Source of the DNA: Simplicillium sp. C3G150-2
Taxonomy: Eukaryota; Ascomycota; Sordariomycetes; Hypocreales; Cordycipitaceae
Direction: 5' to 3'
DNA: 64,000 nt
Assembly (NCBI GenBank): GCA_022702485.1
Contig: JAJIYY010000001.1
Span: forward strand, 1,426,001 to 1,490,000
Shown here piece by piece: positions 35,839 to 48,800 of the stretch. The position numbers and the translations under genes were made by a program. Under the pieces are notes generated by a model. It saw only the letters and a list, made by a program, of their open reading frames with translations, made no database searches and was not told where the DNA came from. Each line of letters begins with the position of its first letter. The first letter of the stretch is position 1.

Positions 35839-38800
35839 TCAGCCGACGCAGATCCATTCCGCGAACACGCACCATCGTGCCGTTCGGTCAGCAAGGACGA
35901 GTCCTCGCCATACTCCTCTTTCGGAGCATTTAATAATAGTCTCCCACGTGCCTCCATCACTGATGTCTTCATCATCAGTTGGTCGGCCAGTCACACTGAT
36001 TCCCTTGCGATCCTCCTTCCTAGTAAGACGAAGAATTTTGCCACCAGGAGTCTGAATGGCCAGTTTGGCAGGTTTCTTGCCATTAATAGTACCACTTGCT
36101 GAGCTTGGGTTCGAGCTGCTGATGCTCGACCCGTTCATGCTCATAGCAGATCCCGGTCGCATAAAAGGCACCGGGCTGGTCGCACCAGGGTTCGAGGCTG
36201 GAGTGAGAATAGATGATACTCCATTGCCTGTAGCACTAGGATGTTGTCGAATTGCGAACACGAAAGTGTTGTTAAGTGCAAGTCGCTGGCATTGTGGCTG
36301 CACAACATAAATATCGTTGCGCTGGGCGTGGGGAGTGGGATGCCTTGTCACAAAGTCGTATGGTGGGTTCTCCCCCGTATGAACAAGAGGAAGTGTAAAC
36401 GCCAAAGGGTGAGGAATGTCCTTGATGCTATGCATCAAACCGCGTGCTCCGGCGTAAACCTTCAAAGTGCCGTGGCCTTCGTCGCCAGGCAGCAGAGCCT
36501 TGATCGTGAAGCGTTTGACTCCACCATACCACTCTGCCTGTGCCAGCGCACGTTTCTTAATGACTTCGCCGCTTTCGAATACGTCGCCATCACAGTCACG
36601 GTCGTATGCTCGTGATTCTACCTCGGCGACTAACTCAATGTCACCGGGCACATTGACCTTGATGTGGGCCATCTCCAAGTCTTCGATTCGCGTCTGTGAA
36701 GTATTGTAGTCGACCATTTCCATGCCTGCGCGGAAGAAATTTGGGCATGCACATGGAAGGTTCAACAAAACTTCGTGGGCGACCGGAGGCACAATGTGCT
36801 GTTGGTCGTGATGTTCCGGAACATGCGTCCAGCAAACTTCCGATGGCCGGGCTAAGAACCACCAAGAGTCTGCCACATTGTTTGCTGCGCTGGAGTAAAG
36901 ACCTCTCTTTGGATTTGAAGGGCTCGCCAAACAACAATCCATGATACGCCACTCATTGTCAACAACGACTGCATTCCACCAGTGATTGGGCTTGGGCATT
37001 ATGTTCAGGTCGACAATCTCGCCTGGGGGCTTGAGATAACCTCGAACAACCTCACACTCGATGCCAATGGCATTGCACATTTCCATAACCAACACAGCGT
37101 ATTCTTCAGCACATCCGCGCTTCGACTGGATGACATCGCGGGTATTGATTTCGCCTTCGAAATCCTCTTCCCAGCAGATCTTTTCCGTGACCCACGTAAA
37201 GATGGCTCGAAGTCTTTGCACATCACTTCTGTAAGGACGGCATACGTATGTGGTCGCCAGTGAGATTGCCGTAGTCATTGGAGGAGGATCGCTGATGAAC
37301 CGTGAGTTCTTGTCCACCTGGCTCAAGTTGATGGACATGTAGTTCAATGGATCCATAACTGGACTGCCATCCGCACCTTCATCGCCTTCGATGCTTTCGT
37401 AAAGTTCATCCACAGGATTGAGGGCGGGGTGATCTTGAATCTGACAGCGGTCACGACGTTCAGCTCTTTCGATCTTACTCAATGAGTTGGATCGGTTGAC
37501 ATCGCGCCTCACTTGGACCCAGTCCACAGCACCGTTGGTGAGTCCCATCTCTCGAGCTGCATCAGCTGGAATAGGATTGCTACCAATTCCTGTAGAGGCA
37601 ACGCCCGACCGGTTGAACGGCGATGGTCGCTGCATACCTTCTTGGCCGGATATGCTCCCTGCGGCGATACTTCCACGGTTACTGGCTACACCAGTCTTGG
37701 CAGAGTCAAAGATTTTCTTGAAAATGTTACGTTTCGGCGCCTTGGGGTGAACCAGTCCACCAAGTCCACTTGTAGCATCTTCATATACTGCTTGTGACAT
37801 TGGTCGTACAGCACCGCTAGAGTCACTTGCATGGCTGCTGTGATATGTGACTCCCGTGAAAGGTGTCTCCGGCCGCTCCATTTCGGCTTCACGCATCCCA
37901 AGTGCGCTATGTGCCCGAACGTGATGGTGGTTTCTCGCCATGCTTCCAGCACTCGTCGAGCTAAACCCACCAGCCGACACTCCGCTCCAAAGGGTGTGGC
38001 CACTACTCTGTGTTGAGGAGCTAGTGTGACTTTGGTTGCCCGACGAAGCATTTGTCACCGTTGTTTTTGTGGTGCCAGACCTTCCTATAGCCCGGCTACC
38101 CATTTCGTAAGCGGACTTCTGGTGTCGTAGACCTCTTCCCGAAGGCGGAGGGCCACCTGCTGACGACTGTGGCCGTGAATAGAACTGATTCTTGGGAGGA
38201 GGAGGAGGAGGCATGTCCATAGTATTGGATGGCAAGCTTGCCGTATGTCCGTGCATCTTCTGGAATCTCGATTCCATGCGAGCGACGTAGTTGCTAAGCT
38301 GCGGCAGCTCTTGAGTTGTTTCTTTCCTTGTTCGCTGATATGACGGAGTTTGCGATGACTCTCCGCTCCAGGTTTCATAGCCTTCATCTGAGTGTGCTAT
38401 TCCCATTGAAGTCCTCGGCCTTGACTCCTCATATTCGTATCGTGATGACTTGTGCGGTACCATGTCAAATGATTCAGGTGCCCATGGGTCTAATTCCTCT
38501 TCAGGAGATTCTTGATGCCGCGAGGCACTCATGATCTCCAGTTCATCGAGAGATTCCATTACGCCATCCATCGCTTCTCTCAATGGAGAAGGAGTCATTT
38601 GGTTCGCCATTGGTGAATGCTCGTATGAGTCGGATTTACGTGGCGTCTGATACTGAGTGTGCGTGCTGTCATAAGATCCCTCTCGGTACGAAGCATATGA
38701 CGGCCGCCTAGATCCATCGTGCTGATCGTCGTAGGTCATGTTGGAGGCATGTCGTGGTGGGGTTTGTTGACGGTATGAAGCGTGGGATCCGTGCCGAGAG

Positions 38801-39490
38801 AGTTCACCTCCGTCATGATATCCGTCGTTCATGGCTGCTCGCTGGACGTGTTTATGAGGTGGTGGCGCTGGAGGTGGTGAGGAGTGTGCCTGATCAATGC
38901 TCTCTCTACGGAAAGACGGTGCTGGTGAGGGAGCTCTTGATCCATAGTTCAAGGCGGCTGGAGGAGGCGATGGCGAGTGTTGTGCCGTACTGTTGACAGT
39001 TCTGGCGCGATTTAGGGCGGCGTTCTCGATTGGTTTTGGTGTTGGCTTCATTTCTTCCTTGTAGGTTACAGGAGTTTTGGCACTGGTGTAATGGGGTGCC
39101 TTTGCGTAAGCCTCAAAAGGACGCCGGAAAGGTTTCGATTTCGACGGTACATTCTTCGGACTCGGCGTGTTGCTTGGTGGCAGCGGGCTGACTGATCTCG
39201 TCGATGGTCGAAACTCGGCAGGAAGAAGCTTTACAAAGTTGGAAGGGAAGGATCCTACTGTTCGTCTATCGCGGTATAATCGGCCAACCCACCATGAGCC
39301 GTCGCCAGCATTCAGACATTCTATAAGATCTCCTTCAATGAAACCCAGATCGCGTTTGGACTGTTACACGAGGTCAGCGTCTAGATACTTTTTGTACTAT
39401 AAGTGGCCGGCTCACCTCTCCTCCCCATGAATAAACAGCCCGGCACCAACAAGGGAACCGATCCGGTAGAGGTGCTGGCGTTGGCACCAT
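35839..39490 (-). CDS. cyk3: Cytokinesis protein Cyk3 (SH3 plus transglutaminase-like domain)
   Basis: Two exons, 39490-39416 and 39360-35839, join to 1198 residues across a 55-nt intron. The SH3 domain spans about residues 14-75: CWCRAVYSWGGE, then KRDLGFIEGDLIECL, GDGSWWVGRLYR and SFPSNFVKLLP. A disordered Ser/Pro-rich region of several hundred residues follows. The transglutaminase-like domain contains SKRGCAEEYAVLV (Cys775), KPNHWWNAVVV (His818) and RIMDCC (Asp833), in the spacing of a transglutaminase core. Cyk3 acts at the division site with Inn1 and Hof1 to control chitin synthase and septum formation. The SH3 domain binds proline-rich partners. The intron falls inside the SH3 domain. 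It is divergent from the kinase gene. Confidence 0.93.
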
Positions 39491-40837
39491 TGTGAGTGTT
39501 GTTGTGAGAGGATATCAGATGGTAGAGCGGGACTGGATGATGCGAATCGGAAAAACAGCTAGCTCTGAGAATTGAAAAGATAGAACGTAATCGATGATTC
39601 AAATCGTAGTTGTAGAATACTTGTTCTTGAGTCTGTAAAACGTGTGACGTCGGCTCAAAATAGTAGCGGTCTGTTCGTCGTTTGACTCGGGGATCGCACA
39701 ATTCGAAAACCAACAAGACTCGCCAAATGTGTTCACTCAACCTCTCATTGTTGACGCAAACCGTTGAATCGACGACAGGAGAGAAAAAGCCCAAGCTACT
39801 GCAGTCAAGCAAGCCAGGGATGATGTAAAGATGCAAGGGACAGGAATGCAGAATTAAAGAAAAACACCACAAAACTCGATGTAGTCGGTGTGCAATGGGC
39901 AAGATGTGATTGCGTGGGTATCACCTTGCACCAGCTGTCTCGCACTGCCTAACAAGAAACACACAGCTGTCCGGGTCTCTCAGCGCCAGACCGTCGCTGT
40001 GTCGGGCATCAAACAACAGAGGGGCAACCAGCAGTCCCCAGCAGCAGGCCAGTTGCCGGGGCAACGGCCATCCGTCGTCACACACAGCCTACTGTGCATT
40101 GCCAGGCTTGCCTGCTAGCCCAAAGGCCGGGGGGCGCTGTCTGCGCTAGAAACACGAGCCCGCGCTGGGCCTATAGCGGATTAGCGGCCGTCTCAGCGGG
40201 CACACCAATGCAGGGACCTGCTGATGCTGCCACCATAGCGACGGCCAAATATGCAGCTCATAGAGTTCCAATGCCCGGCACAGCCTACACTTGCATTTGC
40301 CCCAGGTATGCAGTCATACACCACGAGCTAGATAGAAATAAAATGCCAAAGTGCATACATTTGCCTCTGGTCCCCATGATGAATTTTCGCAAGCTTCATT
40401 TTTTTCTGGTGATGTTTTTTGAAAAATCTCGACATTAAATCCCATCCAAAAATCTAAGTGGTACTTTTCCCTCTCTAATTTGAGCCCCGCTGACGGACGT
40501 CACAGTTGTCCCAAAGTGTAAACAAAGACGCAGGCCCAAGCTTGACCCTGGCTATTCTTCCCAGCAACCATCCGTACGACTAATTAGAGCGACAAGGCAA
40601 GCAAGGGCTAAATACTACGCCTGCGCGCAGCTCCCTTGGACGGACGGCTTTATCGATCCCTTCCAGGACCCTTCATCAGCTTCTTTTATTCTCTACTCTT
40701 GTCGGTGTAGCTTCTGTTTACTTCCCTCTTGTTTGATCGCATCAAGCTCAACCTGTGTTGATTCGCTGCGACGCAAGGCGCAATTCCTCGCCAAACAAGA
40801 GATTCAAAGACAGATACAGACATCACAGAGAGCAAAA
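39491..40837. promoter_or_regulatory. Divergent region between cyk3 and the germinal-centre kinase gene
   Basis: 1.35 kb between outward-facing starts of two genes with septation-related functions. A pyrimidine-rich tract at about 40640-40740 marks the kinase leader. The cyk3 side lies at 39491-39900. Short frames in the middle are not credible. Confidence 0.5.
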
Positions 40838-42916
40838 ATGGCCGACGAAGGACTCGCCGAGCATTACCAGGTCCTGGAGGAGCTAGGTCGTAAGTTCTGC
40901 ACCTTCGTCGCCCTTTATCTGCGCAATCGCAAAAACTAACCCAAAATGATACAGGGGGAAGCTTCGGAGTAGTTTATAAGGGTATCGAAAAAGCCACGGG
41001 CGAAACTGTTGCGATCAAACATGTACGATAAAACACTTCCGACAGCGCTTGCTCCAACACCAAATACTAACGGCGCACTTAGATCGATCTCGAATCCAAC
41101 GACGATGACATTCAAGACATCCAAGCGGAAATCGCAGTTCTCAGCACTTGTGCCAGTCCGTTTGTGACGCAATATAAGGGCTGTTTCTTGCGAGGTCATA
41201 AGCTATGGATTATTATGGAATATCTGGGAGGTGGTTCATGTCTGGACTTGGTACGCACCACAACAACTGTCCTATCTGACAATGAACGCAGAGGCTAACT
41301 GTCAGCAGCTTAAACCCGCCAACTTTAGCGAAGCTCATATTGCCGTCATTTGCCGCGAACTGTTGCTAGGAATCCAATACTTGCACGACGAAGGCAAGAT
41401 TCACAGAGATATCAAAGCCGCCAACGTCCTGCTTTCAGAAGCTGGCAAAGTAAAGCTGGCCGATTTCGGTGTCGCCGCGCAGCTCACAAACATCAAGTCA
41501 CAGCGGAACACTTTTGTCGGCACGCCATTCTGGATGGCTCCTGAAGTGATTCAACAGGATGGTTATAGCTTCAAAGCCGACGTGTGGTCTCTCGGCATCA
41601 CAGCCATGGAGATGGCCAATGGAGAGCCACCTCTGTGCCATATTCACCCCATGAAGGTTCTCTTCCACATCCCCAAGAATGCGCCTCCAAAGCTAGAAGG
41701 CAACTTCAGCCGAGACTTCAAGGACTTCATCGCTCAGTGTCTTACCAAGGACTACGAGCGTCGCCCTTCGGCAAAGGAGCTTCTGCGACATCGCTTTATT
41801 CGAACAGCCGGAAAGATTGAGTCTCTCCAGGAACTCATCGCACAAAAGCAAATGTTTGATGCCAACCAGAACCGACAGAAGCACCCAATTTACTATCAAG
41901 AGACTCTCCAAACCATGTCCACTAGAGATGAAGATGACTGGGTCTTTGACACTGTCAAGTCTATCGCACCGCCAAAGCGACCAACGATCAAGAGCCGAAA
42001 GCCGTCTGCTTTGCTCATGGCCGAGGAAAGCATGCACAAGTTGGATCTGAGCGAAGGCCCATTAGGTTCTTCTTCTCCTGCAGTGGGAACTGTTCGCAAG
42101 GCTACTGCTCGTCGTGTTCCATCTCTAGCCCAGGTTTGTGCCATGCATTCGATGGGCTCACCAAAGAGGACAGTCTCTTCAAAGAAGCCCTTGCAAACCG
42201 ACATGTCATTCGGAAACTCCGGATCAACCATGCGCTTATTCCGCCGAGTCCCATCGGACAGTTCTACCTCTGGCCAGCTTGGCCGTCCAGAATCGCCAGA
42301 TGACGTGTTTTGCGACGAGAATCTCCCACCTGCCATGGCATCTCCCATTGCCCCTTACGGAAAGGAAGCAGTGCTTGGCCGTCGTCTATACAACAAAGCC
42401 ATCGAGCCTAGCATGGCTGAGCTACACGCACAGACTTCTGGCAATCAGAAGCGCGAGGCATTGGCGAGGTTGTCTGATGCATTTGCTGCTCTCGACGCTG
42501 TCGACCCTGAGGGTGCTTATCATCTCATGAGCAACCTGATTACAGGAATGGCACGAGACAACAAGCTCAATGCTACCTTCCTGAAGACCAGCAAGACTCC
42601 AGATGATGGCACTCCTCAAGGCACAGTGGTGATTAAGAGTTCCACTCCTTCGACTCCTGCCCCCATGAGCCCAAGTCCCACGAAGCTGATTCTCAGCTCC
42701 AACAACCCTCACCTCAAGAGCCATCGCCGAAGACTCACTGGATCTCCAATTCCTAACCTCAACGAGAAGGAGGCAGACAAGGAGAAGGGCTCTGTTGTGG
42801 ACGAGAAGTACCCTGGCCGCGACGCTGCTCCAGGCATGGAGCACTGCAAGCAGCTTTCGGACGTCCTCTACAAACGATGGGCCGACGGGCTACGCATCCG
42901 CTGGCCAGCCGTTTGA
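40838..42916 (+). CDS. Germinal-centre (Ste20-family) Ser/Thr kinase, Sid1/SepL/MST1-like
   Basis: Four exons, 40838-40889, 40955-41022, 41083-41250 and 41309-42916, join to 631 residues. The kinase domain is N-terminal (about residues 10-265), as in GCKs: glycine loop GRGSFGVVYKG, Lys39 in VAIKH, HRDIKAANVLL (Asp130), DFG at 148-150 and the GTPFWMAPE signature. The rest is disordered, with a conserved DDWVFDTVKS motif after the kinase. The start (EHYQVLEELG) and the segment QLTNIKSQRNTF resemble the filamentous-fungal kinases of the septation initiation network or the related MST1 group. It would act with cytoplasmic SIN components upstream of NDR kinase. The subgroup cannot be settled without a tree. 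The last intron ends in a tandem CAGCAG acceptor, so Gln may be inserted before LKPANF. It converges with rai1. Confidence 0.88.
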
Positions 42917-43511
42917 ACAACTTGAGCTCGACCTTGGCGATCAAGGTTCCAACCTCATAATATACGGCCACGTCTCGATTGGTCATGCTAAGCAGCATGA
43001 TGATTGATGACGTGGCTCCATCCCTTTTTCATAATTACGACACTCTGTATCTGTTCTTGGAAATGTACGAATTGATGTACGACTTTATTTGCATATTGGA
43101 TTTCGGCAAGATATTACAAAAGCGAAGCGAATCTGCTTTTTCTTGCTGGCACGACAGACTGATGGTGCCTTCTTCAGAAAACTCATCCTCGAACGATCCT
43201 GTCACGACCACAGTGTCGGATTCAATCACTTGTTGATGAGAGAAGAGCCTCCTAGATCTTGAGTGTCGCAATGTACAACATGACTGGATATGCTTTATAA
43301 CCAGTGTTGTTTGCTTTAGAACGCCTACGCCGGGCGTGGCGTTTTTTGGAGCCAACTTGTTTTTTTTAACTTTTTTCTTTCACGGCCACATATTTGGTGT
43401 TTCCCCCCATCTAGATAGATGCACACACGTTTTACGAAATGTGTAATAATAGACAACATTTCTTACGACTCATACAGTGTCCATATATGAAGTGATATGA
43501 TAATCGCAGTG
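42917..43511. other. Convergent 3' region of the kinase gene and rai1
   Basis: 595 bp between two stop codons. T-rich and AT-rich stretches at about 43350-43500 fit 3' ends. A short inverted repeat (CGCCTACGCC / GGCGTGGCG type) occurs near 43323-43342. No gene is seen. Confidence 0.45.
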
Positions 43512-45070
43512 TTAAGATTCTGGGCTAGGACCAAGTGCCAGTTTTATCCTCCAGTCTTTGAACTCATCCGACAGGATCTCACCGTGCCCTGTGTCGTCGA
43601 CTTTGAATACTTCGATGGTTGGTGACTGCGGGCGACGCTGAATTCTCCATACGCCTTCGTCATTGACGGTTTGTCTCAGCCCTGGCATTATTGTCAGAAC
43701 TTGACTGTGACAGATTATGACGAGGGCTAAAAAAACTTACAGTCTAGAAACTCTGCTGCAAAGTTGACGCACATATCTGCATTCCACTTTGGATCTGGTC
43801 GTGCGTTTACCGTCTCTGGGATACTATGTGTTTCAATCTCCTTGATATCAACGAGAATCCCATCACGCGTGCGAAATCCAACAATTATTTTGGGTACGCC
43901 CAGCAGGAAAGATTGGATCCAGAACTTCATGAGTTTGCGGTTGAAGTTTTCTAGATCGCCTGCATGTCGGATTTCTGCGGACGTCTTGAGCTCTACCCAG
44001 TTGATTGGGCTTCCTTGAACCTTTGGCTTTGAATCCCAGACTAAACCAAAAAAAATTAAGAACTACTGAGTTACCCCTGTATAGAATTCAGCACGGGACT
44101 TACTTGCGTCTACTTCTCCACCAAGACATAAAGTCGTCTTGCCAACGCCTGTGCGTACCACGGAGCAGTATTGCTCTTTGTTGTTGACGACCTGGTTTTC
44201 GCGATCTTCAATAAATTCTCGTGATGTTTCTGGCCATGATTGTGGTAAAGTGGCCAAAGTTTCGAACTTGTACCCTGGTTTTGTCAGAACATATTCATTG
44301 CCTCTCAGCCCACGACATACCCCAAAATTGCATCAGCTCCAGAGGTGGTCCTCGCCTCGATCTTCCGTGGCCCTCATTCATTCTTGAAGCAACCTTGAAC
44401 TCGTGGTTTTCTTCCAGAAATCTGCAATCGTTAGAAAGGGATGAGAATGTGGGCATGGTACCGCTCACAAGCATTCCTATGAGGCCCGTCAGTATCAACA
44501 TGCAAGGCTTGTCTGCTTGGCTGTTACGTACCTGATATAATGTGACATTCATTTCGAAACTATTTTACGAGGTTAAAGAGATGCAAGTTTTCTTGAATGC
44601 TATCAAACATACCCGTCTTGCTGTTCGAAGGGAGCGGCCATGATCTAATATTCGTTAGTACTGACGAGCAACCACCTGACAGGCTCTCTCACCTTGGTCA
44701 TCATGCCCCGCCATGTTACAAGGTTGGCATCTATTCTTTTTCCAGTCTCTTTCTCATGCGAGATGATGGTCCTCAGCAGACTATCCAGATGCTCTGCTCT
44801 GGAGTCGTCCAATTTTTGAAAGGTGTCGAATCCCTTGGAAAGGTCGGCGCCGAGTTGAGGCGTGTAATAATACTTCATTGATGAATCATCCTGGAGATAT
44901 TTATGGTTCTCATCGTAAGAAAAGTATGCAAACTCCTAGATACGGTGAATATGCTGCTTCCGTCACGGACAATGGCTGCCTGCAGGGTATTCACTTACCT
45001 TGGGCCGTTTCACGGGTTGGCTGGCGCCGACAAAGCGGCCAATCGGCTGTATTTGAAAGGTTGCCGACAT
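43512..45070 (-). CDS. rai1: Decapping nuclease Rai1 (DXO family)
   Basis: Nine exons: 45070-44999, 44935-44693, 44644-44613, 44559-44532, 44476-44469, 44421-44321, 44274-44104, 44040-43741 and 43681-43512. They join to 1125 nt and 374 residues. Conserved blocks in order are GFDTFQKLDD, ANLVTWRGMMTKIMAAPFE, FLEENHEFK, PPLELMQFWGYKFE, RENQVVNNKEQYCSVVRTG, GGEVDA (Glu215, Asp217), NWVELKT (Glu235, Lys237) and FWIQSFLLGVPKIIVGFR. The E-x-D and E-L-K residues bind the catalytic metals. Rai1 removes incomplete or NAD-type caps from RNA and stabilises the nuclear exonuclease Rat1. The fifth exon is only 8 nt (GAATGCTT). It is needed to keep frame between VTLYQ and FLEENH. Most introns are 47-63 nt. 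It is divergent from the chromodomain gene. Confidence 0.93.
44469..44476 (-). other. rai1: 8-nt microexon of rai1
   Basis: GAATGCTT is flanked by an upstream intron of 55 nt (GTACGT, TACTGAC branch, CATAG) and a downstream intron of 47 nt (GTGAGC, TTCTAAC branch, GCAG). It supplies Glu-Cys plus two bases of Leu. Skipping it shifts the frame before the conserved EENH block. Confidence 0.8.
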
Positions 45071-45845
45071 TGTTTTCTCTTTATATGCCTTCCCATTCGC
45101 GTTGAAACCTCAATTTTTCATGCGCGTCTTGGGAGCTGATTGAGGTGGAAGAGCAGCAAAACTCTTTGGAGCTACTAGGTTCGTCGCGCCTTGCGGTGGC
45201 TACCCTGAATGGTGTCACAGCATAGTTGTTCTAACAAGATACGTCGGCAAAAATCACAATTCATTCTGGCATAACAAATTAAATAAAAATAGAGTTGGGA
45301 ATATAGTTCTGCGGCATTTTCCCTTTGTCAGTGATTTATTGGTGTATCTTTGTCGGGCTGTTTGTGCTGCATGGAGGCCAGTTACACTTGCGCTTCACAC
45401 GGCTTGGGGTTGGTACCGTTTGTACTTTCCTCATGGCCGGGACGCTCTTTCCGTTTTGCATTATCCCAACTCCAAAACTACCCAGAACAACTATTTGCGC
45501 TTCTACACCAAGGTAAATCGCCTTTACTCCTCAACACAAATAATCGCCGCGTTTCTCATGCTTTGCTGGTGACGCCAAGCAGCACACTGCCAAACCACGT
45601 GATTCTCGTGGAGCTGCCATACACACGCTACGCTGCGAACGCTGAACCACTGTAGCCTTTGGCGCCTGCTAGTCCACTTTCAGTCTCCGCCGCCTAAGTG
45701 ATTCGACACGGGCAAGGACCTCGACTTACATCCAGCGTTGATCGCTGAACGGAGTCCTTCGTCTTCCTCCGCTGCATTGTAGCGGTGGCTAATCGCAAAA
45801 CCAAGCCCCCTTATACGAGACGATCGAGGCGACTACACCCGACAA
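45071..45845. promoter_or_regulatory. Divergent region between rai1 and the chromodomain gene
   Basis: 775 bp between outward-facing starts. An AT-rich segment is at about 45240-45310. Three overlapping plus frames at 45325-45655 are open, but none has an ATG and a recognisable product. No gene can be supported. Confidence 0.5.
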
Positions 45846-48800
45846 ATGCCTACTTCACGCGCCGGTAACAGAAAACGAAGAAGTACGCAGCGTAAACGTA
45901 GTCCCGCAACCCAGCCAGAAGACGAATGGTATAGCATTCGAGAGATAAAGGACGAAAAGACCGTCAAAGGCATTATATATTATCTGGTGGATTGGGAAGA
46001 CAACAGCCAGACCGGCGAGCATTACTCTCCAACTTGGGTACGTATCCTCGGCGCAATCGCATCCGTATTCTGTGCGGCGCGTACTGATGCACAATGGAAA
46101 ATAGAGCAGCGAAGTTACCGAAGCTGCGCGAGCTGAATGGGAGAAACGGAAAAGTAATACACTGTCACTGAGCCAAGCTTCGAACGACGCTTCCCTGGGG
46201 AGTCAACCGCCGCGATCCATCGCTGCCCGCCGCCGCCGACGATCAAAGGCTGGAGAACAGTCGCGCCCAAATACTGCTTCGTCCTTGGACTCTGGGACGC
46301 ACTTTAGCGAAACGTCAGCATATCGTTTGAGTGCGACGCCGTCTGAAGAACCTGCTTTGTTACCCCCCGACACACCACCTGCGTCGGGTTTCCCTTTGGA
46401 GGAATCACCTGCTCGACCAGTACAACAGTTTGCGATAACACTATCGAAGAACCCGAATTTTGATGCGTCTGAGTTTTTGAGTGTTCCGAATACGCAAGCA
46501 TCTACGTTTTCGTCTCAACCAGTAGCAGAGCTTGAGGAGCAGGACAACAGGATCAGTTTATCTTCAAGTGGCCACAGCCAAGAGACCATTCCCGACTCGC
46601 AAGATTACTCTGGGCCCTCGTTTTCTGAAGGACATTATATTGACGCTGGAAACCAATCCCTTGTAGCACTATCTACAACACAGGACGAGGCTGCTGTCGA
46701 CGGAGATTCTGGAAACTCACATTCACGAGCCAGCGCTTCATCCATACCTTCACGGCAGCCAGCTGCTTGGCCATTATCCCACGGAGAACCCAACACGCCG
46801 GCGGAACTAAACGAGACTTTACGTGAGTCTGTTTTGGCGCAGACAGCTGCGGAGGTAGACGTACAGCCAGAGGCACCATCAAGCCCCGAACATCACCCTC
46901 TGTACTTTACTCAGCCGGACACCGGGCATCAATTCGTGGAGCCTCAAAGCTCCATATCTTCAATTGCAACAGATTCTATTCCGCAAGGAGTGATAGAGTC
47001 AACACCTGAGGTACGGGTGACTACTGCAACAGAATCACAAGTACCACCAGTTCAAAGCCCAACTGTATCTCAAGGCGCACAGATTGTCGAGCAATACCAA
47101 TACTCCGCAGTTGATATTGTTTCCGACAGCAACTCCACCGTTGCCAAAGTTACTGAAAGTTCCCTCAAGCAACGCGATTCAACTTCCCCAGCCATTTCAG
47201 AAAAAAGAGATTCTCCTCAGGAAAACTTGGGAGATATCGAGATGCCCGACTCGGAAGAGCAGCGGCGAGAGTCTCGCTCTGCTGTTGATGAGCTGAACAG
47301 CATGTTCACCTTGGAACCAAACACTGAGCTTGACGACAACTCGGCCACATTGGATATTGTACCCCAAGATGAGCACCGAGAGGTTATTAGTGACATGCCA
47401 GGTAGCGAGAGCGTGAACATCCGAACTACAGAAAATGAAGATGGTCCGATGGCCAGTGGAGCTCTTGATGGTGCAGCACTGGAAAGAGTACCCCAGCAGT
47501 CAGCCACAGAGGCACTCCAGAGTATCGTTGATATGGCGTTCAGCCAACCAGAGGACTTGGCTCCATCTGGCACATTGGCACCTGGAGATGTGCACCATAC
47601 TACCATCTCCCCAGCAGACATTGTCGGGATCGACGTCTCTCAAGGCATAGCCCCCTCTGATGTCTTCGACACTTCCAGTAATGTAATTCCAATGAATCAG
47701 CAGTACGAGACACAATCGCCACCGAAGTCTCGGTCAGGTACAGAGACACCCGTCCAGATGCACCATCTTGTTACGCTACCGTTTCAATCGAGCTTGCGTC
47801 CAACATATGATGAAACCCTGCTTGAGAGTCGGCGGGCTGTAACTGCCTTTGGAGAGATATTCAATTCTCCTGAATTCACAGAACCTGAACCTGATCTGGT
47901 TGACAAAATTGATCAACTCTTGAACAAGCTATACAACATTTGTGATTACCCACAAGACGTTGTTGGAACTTCTTTGGAGCGATTACCGCCTCTGGAACAG
48001 ACGAAGTATTGTTGTGATGTGAACTCGAAATTCAGCTTTGTTTTCGAGCTGTTGCAAGGAATTGAGACTGATATGTCATTCCTTATCATTGCAAGTAGTA
48101 CAGAGTTGCTTAGCTTGCTATTCAATGTCGCAGACGCGCTGGAAATAGGATGTACAGCCAGGGCACTGAACAAACGCAATGACTATTCGGATTCTGCCGC
48201 CTCAGTCACTCTCATACTGTCGAATGAACAGTTTGATATTTCAGAGATCGATGTGGTTGTGGGATTTGATCACACATTCCGCCAATCGCCAGTGGCTCAA
48301 ACAGTTTCTGAAGGCGACAACGCAACGCAACCACCTCTAGTTCTGACTCTAATTACGACCCATTCCATTGAGCATATCGATATGCAGCTACCGGCTGGGA
48401 TGCACCCATTGGAGCGTCGCAATGCACTGCTATCTGGTATTGTCAATGCTAGGAAACTCGTTGATGATCCTGATCGTGGATACCCGGAGCCGCACGAACT
48501 CGCCAGTTTGTTTTACGAGTACATCAATGGCAAAGCCGAATCCATCATCTGGGAGCCTGTCCCTTTGCCATCAGAAGTCCTGGACATTTATGAAAGCTCT
48601 CAAATGCAGTCACAAATCCCAGCCACGGTGGAGCAAGATAATAGCCGAAAACGCAAGCTAGACGAGGATGAAGATGAAGATGCCGCTAAGCGTCTTCGTA
48701 CAATTACAGCGCCAGAGGCAATTGGGGGAATCACCGAACCTCCATTGCCAGATGACGTTGCGTGGCTGCTTGAGTCTATGAGACCAGATGCTGCACAGAA

